DNA of 35,155 nt from Elusimicrobia bacterium HGW-Elusimicrobia-3 (GTDB lineage Bacteria; Elusimicrobiota; Elusimicrobia; Elusimicrobiales; UBA9959): contig PHAL01000023.1 in assembly GCA_002840355.1 (NCBI GenBank), positions 37,904 through 73,058 of the forward strand, written 5' to 3'. The translations under genes and the position numbers were made by a program. How positions within the stretch are numbered: position 1 is the stretch's first letter; each line of letters starts with the position of its first letter. Below the pieces are notes generated by a model, which ran no database searches, had not been told where the DNA came from, and saw only the letters and a list, made by a program, of their open reading frames with translations. Below are positions 21,889-28,819 of this stretch, in pieces.

Positions 21889-22973
21889 GCGGCCTCCTGG
21901 CCCAGGGCGTAGGCCGCCGTAGAGGCCGCGAAGGCGTCGGCCCCGGCCGCCTCTTCGCGCAGCGCCGCGCGGCCTTTTTCGCCGCTCTTCGCCAGCGCCA
22001 GCGCGGCGTTGAGCCGCACGTGGTAGTTGGGGTCGCGCAGCAGGGCGCGTATCTCCGGGATCATGTCCATGCAGCAGAGATGGGCGTATTTCAGGGCCGC
22101 CAGGCGCACGCGCCAGTCCGGGTGCCGGATGGCCGCGGGCATGACGGAGAAATCGCCTATGCGCGCCAGCGCCTTGACGGCCGCCATCAGTATCTCCGGC
22201 TCTTCCGGGAAGGCCGCGTAATACTCCATGAGCAGGCCGCGGCCCTTCTCGCAGGAGGCGGCGTAGCAAGCCGTGATGCAGTCCCGCTTTACCAGGTTCA
22301 GCACGGCGCCGTCGTGCATGATCTCCCGCATGAAGATGCCGAACTCGGCCTCGTTGCCGGCGGCCTTGAGCGCGGTTATGATGTTGTAGAAGATATCCTC
22401 GGTATACTTGGCCGTCAGGTAGGGCAGGCCGGAGAGCATGCGCGCCAGCGCGCGGATGTCGGAATGCTCCCGGGTGAGGAGGCTCAGGCCGTAGATGATG
22501 CGGTAGCGCACGTCCAGGGAGGTCTCGCTGCGGAAGACGGCCAGGAAGAATTCCTTATTGGCCTTTAGCCTGAATGAGGAGAGTATGTCTATGGCGTTGC
22601 CGCGCTTGTACCAGACCCGGTGTCTGGCCAGGCGGCGGTAATGCTCGTCGATGCCCAGGTCGGAGATGAGTCCCACCGCCTTTACCGCGATCTCGCCCTC
22701 GAAGCTGTCCAGCACGCTGGCTATCGCCTCGCTGTAGGCGGCGAAATCCTCCTCGTCGGCCGGCTTGGGGAGAAGTTCCGCGGGATCGGTGGCCGTGATG
22801 AGCGCCGTGGAGGCCAGCCGCTTGAGGTCCTGGCGCTTCAGCTCGGAACGCTCCACGCGGGCCTTGTTCCAGAGCAGGAAAAGGACCTCGGCCACGTTGA
22901 ACACGCCGAGCAGCAGCACGGCGGCGGTCACGTAGTCGTAGAAATGCGGGGACTGGGTGAGTATCTCCAGCAA
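21885..22973 (-). CDS. membrane-anchored HEAT-repeat protein
   Basis: A 362-residue protein. It has no early ATG; the TTG at 22973 gives the longest reasonable frame and has GAGGCG upstream. A single hydrophobic helix lies at about 15-36 (VTAAVLLLGVFNVAEVLFLLW), then a fully helical repeat domain. The C-terminal 90 residues are clear HEAT repeats (HPDWRVRLAALKYAHL, DPNYHVRLNAALALAKSG, AFAASTAAYALGQ); the middle is a more diverged solenoid. HEAT solenoids are protein-binding scaffolds. It sits between a CheY-like gene and the glycosyltransferase, whose start it overlaps, suggesting that it links the regulator to the synthase. The exact start is uncertain. Confidence 0.8.
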   Translation of the reverse strand: MLEILTQSPHFYDYVTAAVLLLGVFNVAEVLFLLWNKARVERSELKRQDLKRLASTALITATDPAELLPKPADEEDFAAYSEAIASVLDSFEGEIAVKAVGLISDLGIDEHYRRLARHRVWYKRGNAIDILSSFRLKANKEFFLAVFRSETSLDVRYRIIYGLSLLTREHSDIRALARMLSGLPYLTAKYTEDIFYNIITALKAAGNEAEFGIFMREIMHDGAVLNLVKRDCITACYAASCEKGRGLLMEYYAAFPEEPEILMAAVKALARIGDFSVMPAAIRHPDWRVRLAALKYAHLCCMDMIPEIRALLRDPNYHVRLNAALALAKSGEKGRAALREEAAGADAFAASTAAYALGQEAA

Positions 22974-23007
22974 GGTTCGCCTCGGGGCGCCGGGGCGCCC
23001 TACCTAG

Positions 23008-23379
23008 TTACTTTCTGCTCTGCAGGAATTTCTCGATCCTCAGTTTCAGGTGCTCGACGTTGGTCGGCTTCGTGATGTACTCTTCTATGCCCAGGCCATA
23101 GCTGCGCTTTATGTTGGACTCCTGCTTCAGGGAGGTCATCATGAAAATGGGTATCCCCTTGGTGGCCGGGTTTTCCTTCAGTTTTTTCGCCACGTCGAAG
23201 CCGGACATCCTGGGCATGTTGATGTCGAGCAGCAGCAGGTCGGGCTGGAAGGCTTCCGCCTTCGCCAGGCCTTCGGGACCGTCGTAGGCCTCCTCGATGG
23301 TGTGGCCGGCCTTGGTGAGGTAGGCCCGGCAGATGAGGTGTATGGTCTCGTCGTCGTCGATGATAAGTATTTTAGCCAT
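23008..23379 (-). CDS. stand-alone CheY-like response regulator
   Basis: A 123-residue single receiver domain. The acidic pocket is D8-D9-D10, the phosphoacceptor D52 (LLLLDINMPRMSG), and the switch and lysine residues are T82 (FMMTS) and K104 (ITKPTN). There is no output domain, so it acts through a partner, plausibly the adjacent HEAT protein. The stop lies 34 bases before the HEAT gene start. No cognate kinase is adjacent; the REC-kinase at 25883 is a possible source of phosphate. A GC-rich hairpin ends 9 bases before its ATG and contains the only candidate ribosome-binding site (GGGA). Confidence 0.92.
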   Translation of the reverse strand: MAKILIIDDDETIHLICRAYLTKAGHTIEEAYDGPEGLAKAEAFQPDLLLLDINMPRMSGFDVAKKLKENPATKGIPIFMMTSLKQESNIKRSYGLGIEEYITKPTNVEHLKLRIEKFLQSRK

Positions 23380-23384
23380 TTTAA

Positions 23385-23419
23385 AACGTCCCGGCCCCCC
23401 CTGAGGAGGGAGGCCGGGA
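23385..23419 (-). terminator. hairpin between the cyclophilin gene and the cheY-like gene
   Basis: An 8-bp stem TCCCGGCC/GGCCGGGA (23389-23396, 23412-23419) with additional C/G pairing inside is followed on the minus strand by CGTTTT. It could terminate the cyclophilin transcript. Its proximity to the next ATG (23379) leaves no room for a promoter after it, so it may instead be an attenuator or translational control hairpin. Confidence 0.55.
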
Positions 23420-23431
23420 GTGGTTGTTTCC

Positions 23432-24160
23432 TTAGTCCAGCAGCTGCGCGCTCTTGATATAGTCGAGGTTGGGGAAGTCGGCCTTCAGGTAGGCGTTGCC
23501 CTTCATCTGCACGCGGCCCTGGTCGGGGCCCATGCCGGAGGGGGCGCCTTCGCCGTAGCCGGAATAGAGGGTGTCCACCACGGGCATCCCCTCGGCCACC
23601 ATGCCGAACGGGGAGAAGCCCATGCCGTCGAGGCGGTTGTTGTCGCCGTAGTTGATGAAGAACTGCGTGGTGCGGGTGTTGGGGCCGGCCATCGCGTAGG
23701 AGACGTAGCCGCGGCCGTTGGATTCTTTCACCGGGTCGTCCTGTATGCGGGCGCCGCGCCAGGCGGAAGCCACCTCGGGGTCGCCGTGTATGCCGAACTG
23801 CGCCATGAAGCCCTGTATGACGCGGAAGAAGGCGACGTCGGTGAAGAAGCCGGCCTTGACCAGGTTATAGAACCTGTCGGCGCCGAGCGGCGACCAGTCG
23901 CGGGTGACGGCTATGACGAAGTCGCCCTTGGTGGTGACGAACTTGACCTTGAAGTTATCGGGAGCTTTTTCGGTAGCTTTGGAAGGGTTTTTAAGAATGT
24001 CCATTTCGGGTGTCATCTCCTTGTAATTTCCCTGTGCCGACGAGACCGGCGGCGCCGCGGGAACGGTCTGCTGCTCGGGCTCCTGCATTTCCGGCACCTT
24101 GGGGGCGCAGGAAACGGCAAGCAACGCGGCAGAAAGTATCGCTAAGTGGCGGATGTTCAT
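23432..24160 (-). CDS. lipoprotein cyclophilin-type peptidyl-prolyl isomerase
   Basis: A 242-residue envelope protein. A signal peptide with a likely lipobox (LSAALLAVSC, Cys18) and a Pro/Gln/Glu-rich linker (about 20-65) precede the cyclophilin domain (about 68-235). Domain motifs are AFFRVIQGFMAQFG (catalytic Arg kept, compare FHRVIPGFMIQGG), TTQFFINYGDN and FSPFGMVAEGMPVVD. It catalyses proline isomerisation during folding of exported proteins, tethered to the membrane. The start follows AAGGAGG. It is divergent from the OsmC gene, sharing a symmetric TATAAT region. Confidence 0.9.
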   Translation of the reverse strand: MNIRHLAILSAALLAVSCAPKVPEMQEPEQQTVPAAPPVSSAQGNYKEMTPEMDILKNPSKATEKAPDNFKVKFVTTKGDFVIAVTRDWSPLGADRFYNLVKAGFFTDVAFFRVIQGFMAQFGIHGDPEVASAWRGARIQDDPVKESNGRGYVSYAMAGPNTRTTQFFINYGDNNRLDGMGFSPFGMVAEGMPVVDTLYSGYGEGAPSGMGPDQGRVQMKGNAYLKADFPNLDYIKSAQLLD

Positions 24161-24201
24161 TTTACTGTATCCTCCTTAACGGAAGGTGACGAGAGATAAG
24201 T

Positions 24202-24209
24202 ATTATAAT
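24202..24209. promoter_or_regulatory. overlapping divergent -10 boxes (ATTATAAT)
   Basis: ATTATAAT contains TATAAT on the plus strand (24204-24209) and on the minus strand (24207-24202). It lies midway between the divergent osmC-like and cyclophilin starts. Neither direction has a clear -35 box. Confidence 0.45.
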
Positions 24210-24237
24210 AAATAGAAGCGGGCCTTTAGGAGGAAAT

Positions 24238-24639
24238 ATGGGTTTCAAGATCAGCGCCGAATATGCCGGTGACGACCGCGTGGAACTTACCCACGGTCTC
24301 AGCGGCGACAAGATGTTCACCGACCTGCCGCCCGACAACGGCGGCCGGGGCCGAACCTTCTCGCCTACCGACCTGGCCGCGGCCTCGGTGGCTTCCTGCG
24401 TGCTGACCATCATGGCCAAGATAGCCGAGCGCAACGGCATAGATTTCAAAGGTTCCTCCTTCGAGATAGAAAAGCACATGCAGGAGAACCCGCGGCGCAT
24501 AGCCCGCCTGACCGGGGTGATCACGCTGCCGCCGGAGCTGGACCCCGTACAGCGCGAGAAGCTCCTGGCCGCGGTGCGGGCCTGCCCGGTCAGCCGCAGC
24601 CTGCACCCCGACATAGCGCTGGAGTTCGAGTACCGCTGA
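24238..24639 (+). CDS. OsmC/Ohr family thiol peroxidase-like protein
   Basis: A 133-residue OsmC-superfamily protein. Both redox cysteines are present: C54 in SVASCVLTIMAKIAERNGI and C116 in RACPVSRSLHP. Family members reduce organic hydroperoxides, usually with lipoylated or thiol reductants, in the cytosol. The short form with DLPPDNGGRGRTFSPTDL resembles the general OsmC-like (YhfA-type) group rather than Ohr proper. The start follows AGGAGG. Its stop overlaps the next start by one base (TGATG), so it heads a three-gene oxidative-damage operon with a ferric-reductase-like membrane protein and MsrA. Confidence 0.9.
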   Translation: MGFKISAEYAGDDRVELTHGLSGDKMFTDLPPDNGGRGRTFSPTDLAAASVASCVLTIMAKIAERNGIDFKGSSFEIEKHMQENPRRIARLTGVITLPPELDPVQREKLLAAVRACPVSRSLHPDIALEFEYR

Positions 24640-25286
24640 TGAAGAAAGCCGCCCTGCTGCTGTTCCCCGTTCTCGCGCTGGCCGCGCTGGGCCTGTGGGT
24701 TTACGACAACCTCACGGCCCCCATGGGCAGCTTCTTCTCCGACGGAACGGGCTGGGTTATGGCGCTGGCCCGCCTGGCCGGCATACTGGGAGCTTTAGGC
24801 GTTATGGGACAGATACTGCTGATGTCGCGCGCCTCCTGGCTGGCGCCGCTCACCGGCGGCTTGCCGCCCGTGAAATGGCATCACCGGGCCGGCCTGGCTA
24901 TCCCGCTGCTGCTGCTGGCGCACCCGCCGCTTGTGGCCTGGCATCACTCGCTGATGTCCGGCCTGCCTTTTACCGAACAGTACCTGGCCATACTGCGCTG
25001 GGAGGACGTGCCGCAGGCCGCCGCGGGCCTGACGCTGATAGTTGCCGCGGCGCTGCTGTCGCTGGACTGTTTCCGCCGCCGCCTGCCCTACGCGCTCTGG
25101 CAGCGGCTGCACCTGGGCGTCTACCTGGGCCTGGCGCTCTCGGTGGGCCACCAGCTGGAGCTGGGCGGGGACCTGTCGGCAGAGCTGCCGTACTTCGCCT
25201 GGGCCTGGTACGGCCTGCTGGCCTTCACGGCCGCCAACGCGCTGTGGTTCCGGCTGCTGGAGCCGAGGTTCAGGGAGAGAGCATGA
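24639..25286 (+). CDS. ferric reductase-like heme membrane protein (MsrQ/FRD superfamily)
   Basis: A 215-residue polytopic protein with about six hydrophobic helices. Histidines fall as two pairs 13 residues apart on separate helices: H82/H95 (KWHHRAGLAIPLLLLAHPP) and H158/H171 (LHLGVYLGLALSVGHQ). This is the bis-heme arrangement of the ferric reductase/NOX transmembrane domain; MsrQ belongs to the same superfamily. There is no FAD or NADPH domain, so it would pass electrons from quinol or a separate flavoprotein across the inner membrane. It is flanked with overlapping ends by OsmC-like and lipoprotein MsrA genes, so MsrA is a likely electron acceptor. This is inference. Confidence 0.78.
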   Translation: MKKAALLLFPVLALAALGLWVYDNLTAPMGSFFSDGTGWVMALARLAGILGALGVMGQILLMSRASWLAPLTGGLPPVKWHHRAGLAIPLLLLAHPPLVAWHHSLMSGLPFTEQYLAILRWEDVPQAAAGLTLIVAAALLSLDCFRRRLPYALWQRLHLGVYLGLALSVGHQLELGGDLSAELPYFAWAWYGLLAFTAANALWFRLLEPRFRERA

Positions 25287-25855
25287 GGAAGATCGTTTTA
25301 ACGCTGGCCGCCGCGCTGCTGTGCGGCTGCGGCCGCCAGGCCGAGGAGAACATTATGGACAAGAACGCTAAACTCGAGACCGCCACGCTGGCCGGCGGCT
25401 GCTTCTGGGGCATGGAGGAGATACTGCGCGAGCTGCCCTGGGTGGAGGACCCCGTGGTGGGCTACTGCGGCGGCCATACCGAGAACCCGGTGTACGAGCA
25501 GGTGAAAACCGGGACTACCGGCCACGCCGAGACCATACAGTTCCGCTTCGACCCGGCCAAAATTTCCTACGCGGCCATCCTGGACCTGTTCTTCAAGATG
25601 CACGACCCGACCACGCCCAACCGGCAGGGCAACGACGTGGGCACGCAGTACCGCTCCGTAATATTCTATCATGACGAGGGACAGCGGCTGGAGGCCGAGG
25701 CGGCGGTAAAACGCGCGCAGGACGGCGGCCGCTGGCGGCGGCCTATCACCACCGAGGTGGTGCCGGCCGGCAAATTCTGGCCGGCGGAGCAGTACCACCA
25801 GGATTATCTCAAGAAGCATCCCGGCGGTTACACCTGCCACTATATCAGGGACTAG
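25283..25855 (+). CDS. msrA: lipoprotein peptide-methionine (S)-S-oxide reductase MsrA
   Basis: A 190-residue MsrA with an N-terminal export signal. MRKIVLTLAAALLCGC reads as a lipobox with Cys16 (Cys14 also possible), followed by a short linker. The catalytic motif GGCFWGME carries Cys40. VGYCGGHTENPVYEQVKTGTTGHAE, NRQGNDVGTQYRSVIF and FWPAEQYHQDYL are classic MsrA segments. A C-terminal recycling Cys185 lies in GYTCHYIRD. It reduces methionine-S-sulfoxide, here outside the cytoplasm, so it needs an electron source other than cytosolic thioredoxin. Its ATG overlaps the membrane-protein stop (ATGA), with GGGAGAGAG just upstream. There is no MsrB domain. Confidence 0.93.
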   Translation: MRKIVLTLAAALLCGCGRQAEENIMDKNAKLETATLAGGCFWGMEEILRELPWVEDPVVGYCGGHTENPVYEQVKTGTTGHAETIQFRFDPAKISYAAILDLFFKMHDPTTPNRQGNDVGTQYRSVIFYHDEGQRLEAEAAVKRAQDGGRWRRPITTEVVPAGKFWPAEQYHQDYLKKHPGGYTCHYIRD

Positions 25856-25882
25856 CGGGGCGGGGGCGGGTCAGGGGGGGGA

Positions 25883-27022
25883 ATGAAAGATCGTGAACTT
25901 TCGGTAATAGCCGTCGACGACGACGAGGCGCTGCTGGGCTTTCTCAAGCGCGCTTTCGAAGGAGCCAAGTCCTTTGTGTCGTATTCGTCCGCGCCTGATT
26001 TTCTGGCGCGCGCCGAGCTGGAGCGCTGCGACATCGTCTTCGTGGATATCAACATGCCGGGCGGGCAGGACGGCCTCAGCCTGACGCGCCACATCAAGCG
26101 CGTGGCCCCGCAATGCGACGTGGTGGTGATCACCGGCGAGGCCACGCTGGACAACGCGGTGGCCGCCATCAAGGCCGGCGCCTACGATTTCCTCACCAAA
26201 CCTTTTTCCTACGACAGCCTGGAGACCGCCGTGGACCGCTGCGTGGAGAAGCGCGCCATCTCTTCCGAGTTGCGGCTGATCAAGGCCGCGCAGGGCGAGC
26301 TGTCGGCCGCTTACTCGCAGCTCAAGAGCGCCGAGCGCATGAAGGAGGCTTTCCTGTCCGTGATAGGCCACGAACTGCGCACGCCGCTGGCCAAGATACA
26401 TGGCGGGCTGGAACTGCTCAGGGACGCCCCCGAGGCCCAGCGCGCCGCCCTGATGGGCACGGCCCTGACCGGGGCCAGGGAACTGCGCGAGGTGATAGAA
26501 TCCCTGTTACTTTACGCCGAGTCCAGCAAGGAGGCCGCCCCTGAGAACTGCGCCGGCGTCAACCTCGACGAACTGGCGGCGGGGGTGGCGGCGGAGCTGG
26601 CCCCCCGGGCGGCGGCGGCCGGCGTGACGCTGACCTTGCGCCGCTCCGAGGGCGCGCCCGTGGTGGAGGGACACCCCGACTGGCTGCGCAGCGCCTTCCG
26701 GCAGCTGGCGCTCAACGCCATCGCTTTCAACAAGAAGGGCGGCAGCGCGGAGATCTCCGTGCTGGACAAGCCGGACTATGCCGAGGTAACCGTCAGCGAC
26801 AGCGGCATCGGCATACCGAAGGAACTGCTCTCCGGCCTGGGCAACCCGTTCTACCAGGTGGCCGACTACCTGACCAGGAAAACGGGCGGGCTCGGCCTCG
26901 GCCTCGCCATAGTAAAGCGGGTGGCCGAGGCGCATAAAGGCAGCGTTACGGTGAGGAGCGAGCCGGGCAAAGGGACGGTGTTCACCGTCACTTTCAGGAA
27001 GGCCGGCGCCTGCTCCGGTTAG
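25883..27022 (+). CDS. REC-histidine kinase hybrid
   Basis: A 379-residue cytosolic protein with a reversed hybrid layout. An N-terminal receiver domain (about 6-120; phosphoacceptor D55 in VFVDINMPG, K107 in LTKPFSY) is followed by a short coiled coil (about 125-155) and a histidine kinase. The H-box is VIGHELRTPLAK with H163. The ATPase domain shows the N-box (ALNAIAFNKKGG), G1 (VSDSGIGIP) and G2 (GGLGLGLAI). There is no membrane segment or sensor domain, so its input is probably phosphorylation of its own receiver. It may phosphorylate the stand-alone CheY-like protein at 23008. It starts 28 bases after msrA, preceded by a G-rich ribosome-binding site. Confidence 0.92.
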   Translation: MKDRELSVIAVDDDEALLGFLKRAFEGAKSFVSYSSAPDFLARAELERCDIVFVDINMPGGQDGLSLTRHIKRVAPQCDVVVITGEATLDNAVAAIKAGAYDFLTKPFSYDSLETAVDRCVEKRAISSELRLIKAAQGELSAAYSQLKSAERMKEAFLSVIGHELRTPLAKIHGGLELLRDAPEAQRAALMGTALTGARELREVIESLLLYAESSKEAAPENCAGVNLDELAAGVAAELAPRAAAAGVTLTLRRSEGAPVVEGHPDWLRSAFRQLALNAIAFNKKGGSAEISVLDKPDYAEVTVSDSGIGIPKELLSGLGNPFYQVADYLTRKTGGLGLGLAIVKRVAEAHKGSVTVRSEPGKGTVFTVTFRKAGACSG

Positions 27023-27024
27023 AT

Positions 27025-27480
27025 TTACTTGTGGTCCAGATCGAACTTGCGGTCTGCGGCCAGCTTGCGTATCTCTTCGGCGAAGGCCGGGTTCTGCGCC
27101 ATCGCCGCGTCGAAATGGTCCGCCAGCAGTACGAATAGTTTGGCGGGTTCCTCGCAGGCCACCGTGGCAGTGCGCGGGGCGCGCGAGAGCAGGGCCATCT
27201 CGCCGAAGCAGCTGCCCGGCCCCAGCTCCGCCACTTTCCTGGAGAAAGAAAAAAATCCGCTCTTGACGCTCACGCCCAGCTTTCCCTCTGCCACGACGTA
27301 GAAAGAGTCGCCCGGATCGCCCTGGCGGCAGATCTTCTCGCCCTTATCGAAGCTGTAGTAGGCGATATGGCCGAGTATCTTCTCCAGCAGGCCCATGTTC
27401 ATCGAGGCGAAGAAGTTTATCTTGCGCACGATCTTCGTGAACAGGATGCTCTCGTTATCCGTTATCGGCAGTTTTTGCAT
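27025..27480 (-). CDS. cyclic nucleotide-binding domain protein
   Basis: A 151-residue protein containing one CNB domain (about 22-130) and nothing else of note. EKICRQGDPGDSFYVVAEGKLGV (48-70) and the phosphate-binding cassette FGEMALLSRAPRTATV (92-107, with E94 and R103) fit binders of cAMP or cGMP. There is no helix-turn-helix, so it is not a CRP-type transcription factor. It probably acts as a small regulatory or targeting subunit. The 3' end lies 2 bases from the convergent kinase gene. The start has GGGGGA upstream and an extended -10 box further up. Confidence 0.88.
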   Translation of the reverse strand: MQKLPITDNESILFTKIVRKINFFASMNMGLLEKILGHIAYYSFDKGEKICRQGDPGDSFYVVAEGKLGVSVKSGFFSFSRKVAELGPGSCFGEMALLSRAPRTATVACEEPAKLFVLLADHFDAAMAQNPAFAEEIRKLAADRKFDLDHK

Positions 27481-27496
27481 GGTTCCCCCAGCACCA

Positions 27497-27505
27497 ATTT
27501 TACCA
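27497..27505 (-). promoter_or_regulatory. extended -10 box of the cyclic nucleotide-binding gene
   Basis: TGGTAAAAT on the minus strand (TGn extended -10), 16 bases before the ATG at 27480. Confidence 0.45.
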
Positions 27506-27551
27506 AATTCCGCCCTTAGCGGCGGACGGCCGGGACCGGGGGGTGGCGGCT

Positions 27552-27866
27552 TTATTTCAGCTGCCGGCTGATATGCGACCAGGCGCCTTTGAGCTCCTGC
27601 GTCAGGTGCTGCATCTCCGAAGAGCTGACGCGGCCCACGCGCTGGTAGCGGGCGGCCACTTCGTCCACCACGGTGTGGTAGGCCTCGCGGTTGAGCAGCT
27701 TGACCTGCCGCATGCGGCGCAGAACCTCCGCCTTCATGTCCAGCGTCCAGGCCGCTATCTTCTCGCGGTTCTCGCGGCCGCGCGGCCCGGTGAGAAAATA
27801 AGTGGCCGCCGCGGCTATGGCCGCCAGCGCTATACCCGCGCCTACCGCTTTCTTGGATTTTTCCAT
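27552..27866 (-). CDS. YtxH-like small membrane-anchored protein
   Basis: A 104-residue protein. The ATG at 27866 (GGAGGG upstream) is preferred over an in-frame extension to 27938. Residues 1-24 form one glycine/alanine-rich membrane helix (KKAVGAGIALAAIAAAATYFL), followed by the GPRGRENREKIAAW junction typical of YtxH-domain proteins and then a charged amphipathic helical tail. YtxH-like proteins are small, stress-linked membrane proteins of unclear function. It is divergent from an outer-membrane barrel gene. A weak TCCGCC/GGCGGA hairpin (27509-27526) may end its transcript. Confidence 0.75.
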   Translation of the reverse strand: MEKSKKAVGAGIALAAIAAAATYFLTGPRGRENREKIAAWTLDMKAEVLRRMRQVKLLNREAYHTVVDEVAARYQRVGRVSSSEMQHLTQELKGAWSHISRQLK

Positions 27867-28012
27867 ATGCCCTCCTGTACTTGCGACAATAATACTAAAA
27901 ATCGGCCGGCGCGGCCTCAGTGTTAGTCCGTATTTCACGGCCGCGCGCGGATATTGTAGGATTATATCGGCCGCCGCACCCGGGCGGAATGGAAATCACT
28001 GATGGGGGAAAT

Positions 28013-28801
28013 ATGCGTTCACCTTATCTCTCAGCCTTCGCCATTTTATCGCTCTGCCTGGCGGCCGCGCCGGGCGCCGGGGCCTACGACTGGAAGTTCG
28101 GCACCTCGCTGAACTACGACACCGGCAAGTACGGCACCGGCACCAGGACCGACTCGGTCTATATCCCTCTCACCCTGACCCGCTATTACACCGGCGGCCA
28201 GGTTTCGCTGACCGTGCCCTGGCTGCGGCAGAGCTCCTCCGGGGCGGTGACGCGCGTGGGCGGCAACCCGGTGCGCGCCAGCCGCAGCGACACTGCCGCT
28301 GCCGCAGGCAGTTCCGAAGCCGGCATCGGGGACGTGCTGCTGCGCGGCACCTACGCCATCAAGGAGGAGAGCCTGCACCGCTTCGACCTGGCTTTCGCCG
28401 GCAGCCTGAAATTTCCCACGGCCAACGAGAAGAAGGGCCTGGGCACCGGCGAGATAGACCAGGGCGCCGGCCTGGAGTTCGCCAAAAAGATGTCGCGCAA
28501 CTGGACGCTGCTGATAGACGGCTACTACACCATCATCGGCGATCCCGAGGGGGTGGACTACGAAAACCAGGTGTCGCTGGACATAGGTTTCTACCGGTTG
28601 CTGCGCGAGGACCTCTCAGTGACCGCTTACTACCAGACGCGCAGCGCGCTGGTGTCCGGCAACGCCGACCAGCGCGAAGTGAACGCCACGCTGGTGCGCA
28701 CGCTGGCAAATGACGACCAGGTTTCCGCCGGCCTGCTGCTCGGCCTGTCCGAGGGCAGCCCCCAGGTGGGCGTAAGCGCAGGTTTCGCCCGCCGCTTTTA
28801 A
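28013..28801 (+). CDS. outer-membrane beta-barrel protein
   Basis: A 262-residue exported protein. The ATG at 28013 follows GGGGGAAAT and gives a signal peptide ending near GAGA-YDWKFG; the longer upstream frame has no signal. The mature part is amphipathic beta strands throughout (SLTVPWLRQ, DLAFAGSLKFPTA, VSLDIGFYRLLREDLSVTAYYQTRSAL) and ends in ARRF, with the terminal Phe recognised by the barrel assembly machine. The LTVPWLRQSS and GIGDVLLRGTYAI segments resemble transporter-like barrels of the phenol-degradation MetA type. The substrate is unknown. A PBP gene follows 18 bases downstream, perhaps on the same transcript. Confidence 0.82.
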   Translation: MRSPYLSAFAILSLCLAAAPGAGAYDWKFGTSLNYDTGKYGTGTRTDSVYIPLTLTRYYTGGQVSLTVPWLRQSSSGAVTRVGGNPVRASRSDTAAAAGSSEAGIGDVLLRGTYAIKEESLHRFDLAFAGSLKFPTANEKKGLGTGEIDQGAGLEFAKKMSRNWTLLIDGYYTIIGDPEGVDYENQVSLDIGFYRLLREDLSVTAYYQTRSALVSGNADQREVNATLVRTLANDDQVSAGLLLGLSEGSPQVGVSAGFARRF

Positions 28802-28819
28802 AGGGCGGATTTGCAGCGC

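Noticed and set aside
21889-22269. 5' extension of the glycosyltransferase gene
   Set aside because: It overlaps the HEAT-repeat gene in another frame. The GTG at 21888 has AGGAGG and a GTGA overlap with the HEAT stop, and begins a membrane helix.
28811-28819. TTG start three codons upstream of the PBP ATG
   Set aside because: Possible but not needed. The ATG at 28820 starts the usual basic N-terminus before the membrane helix.
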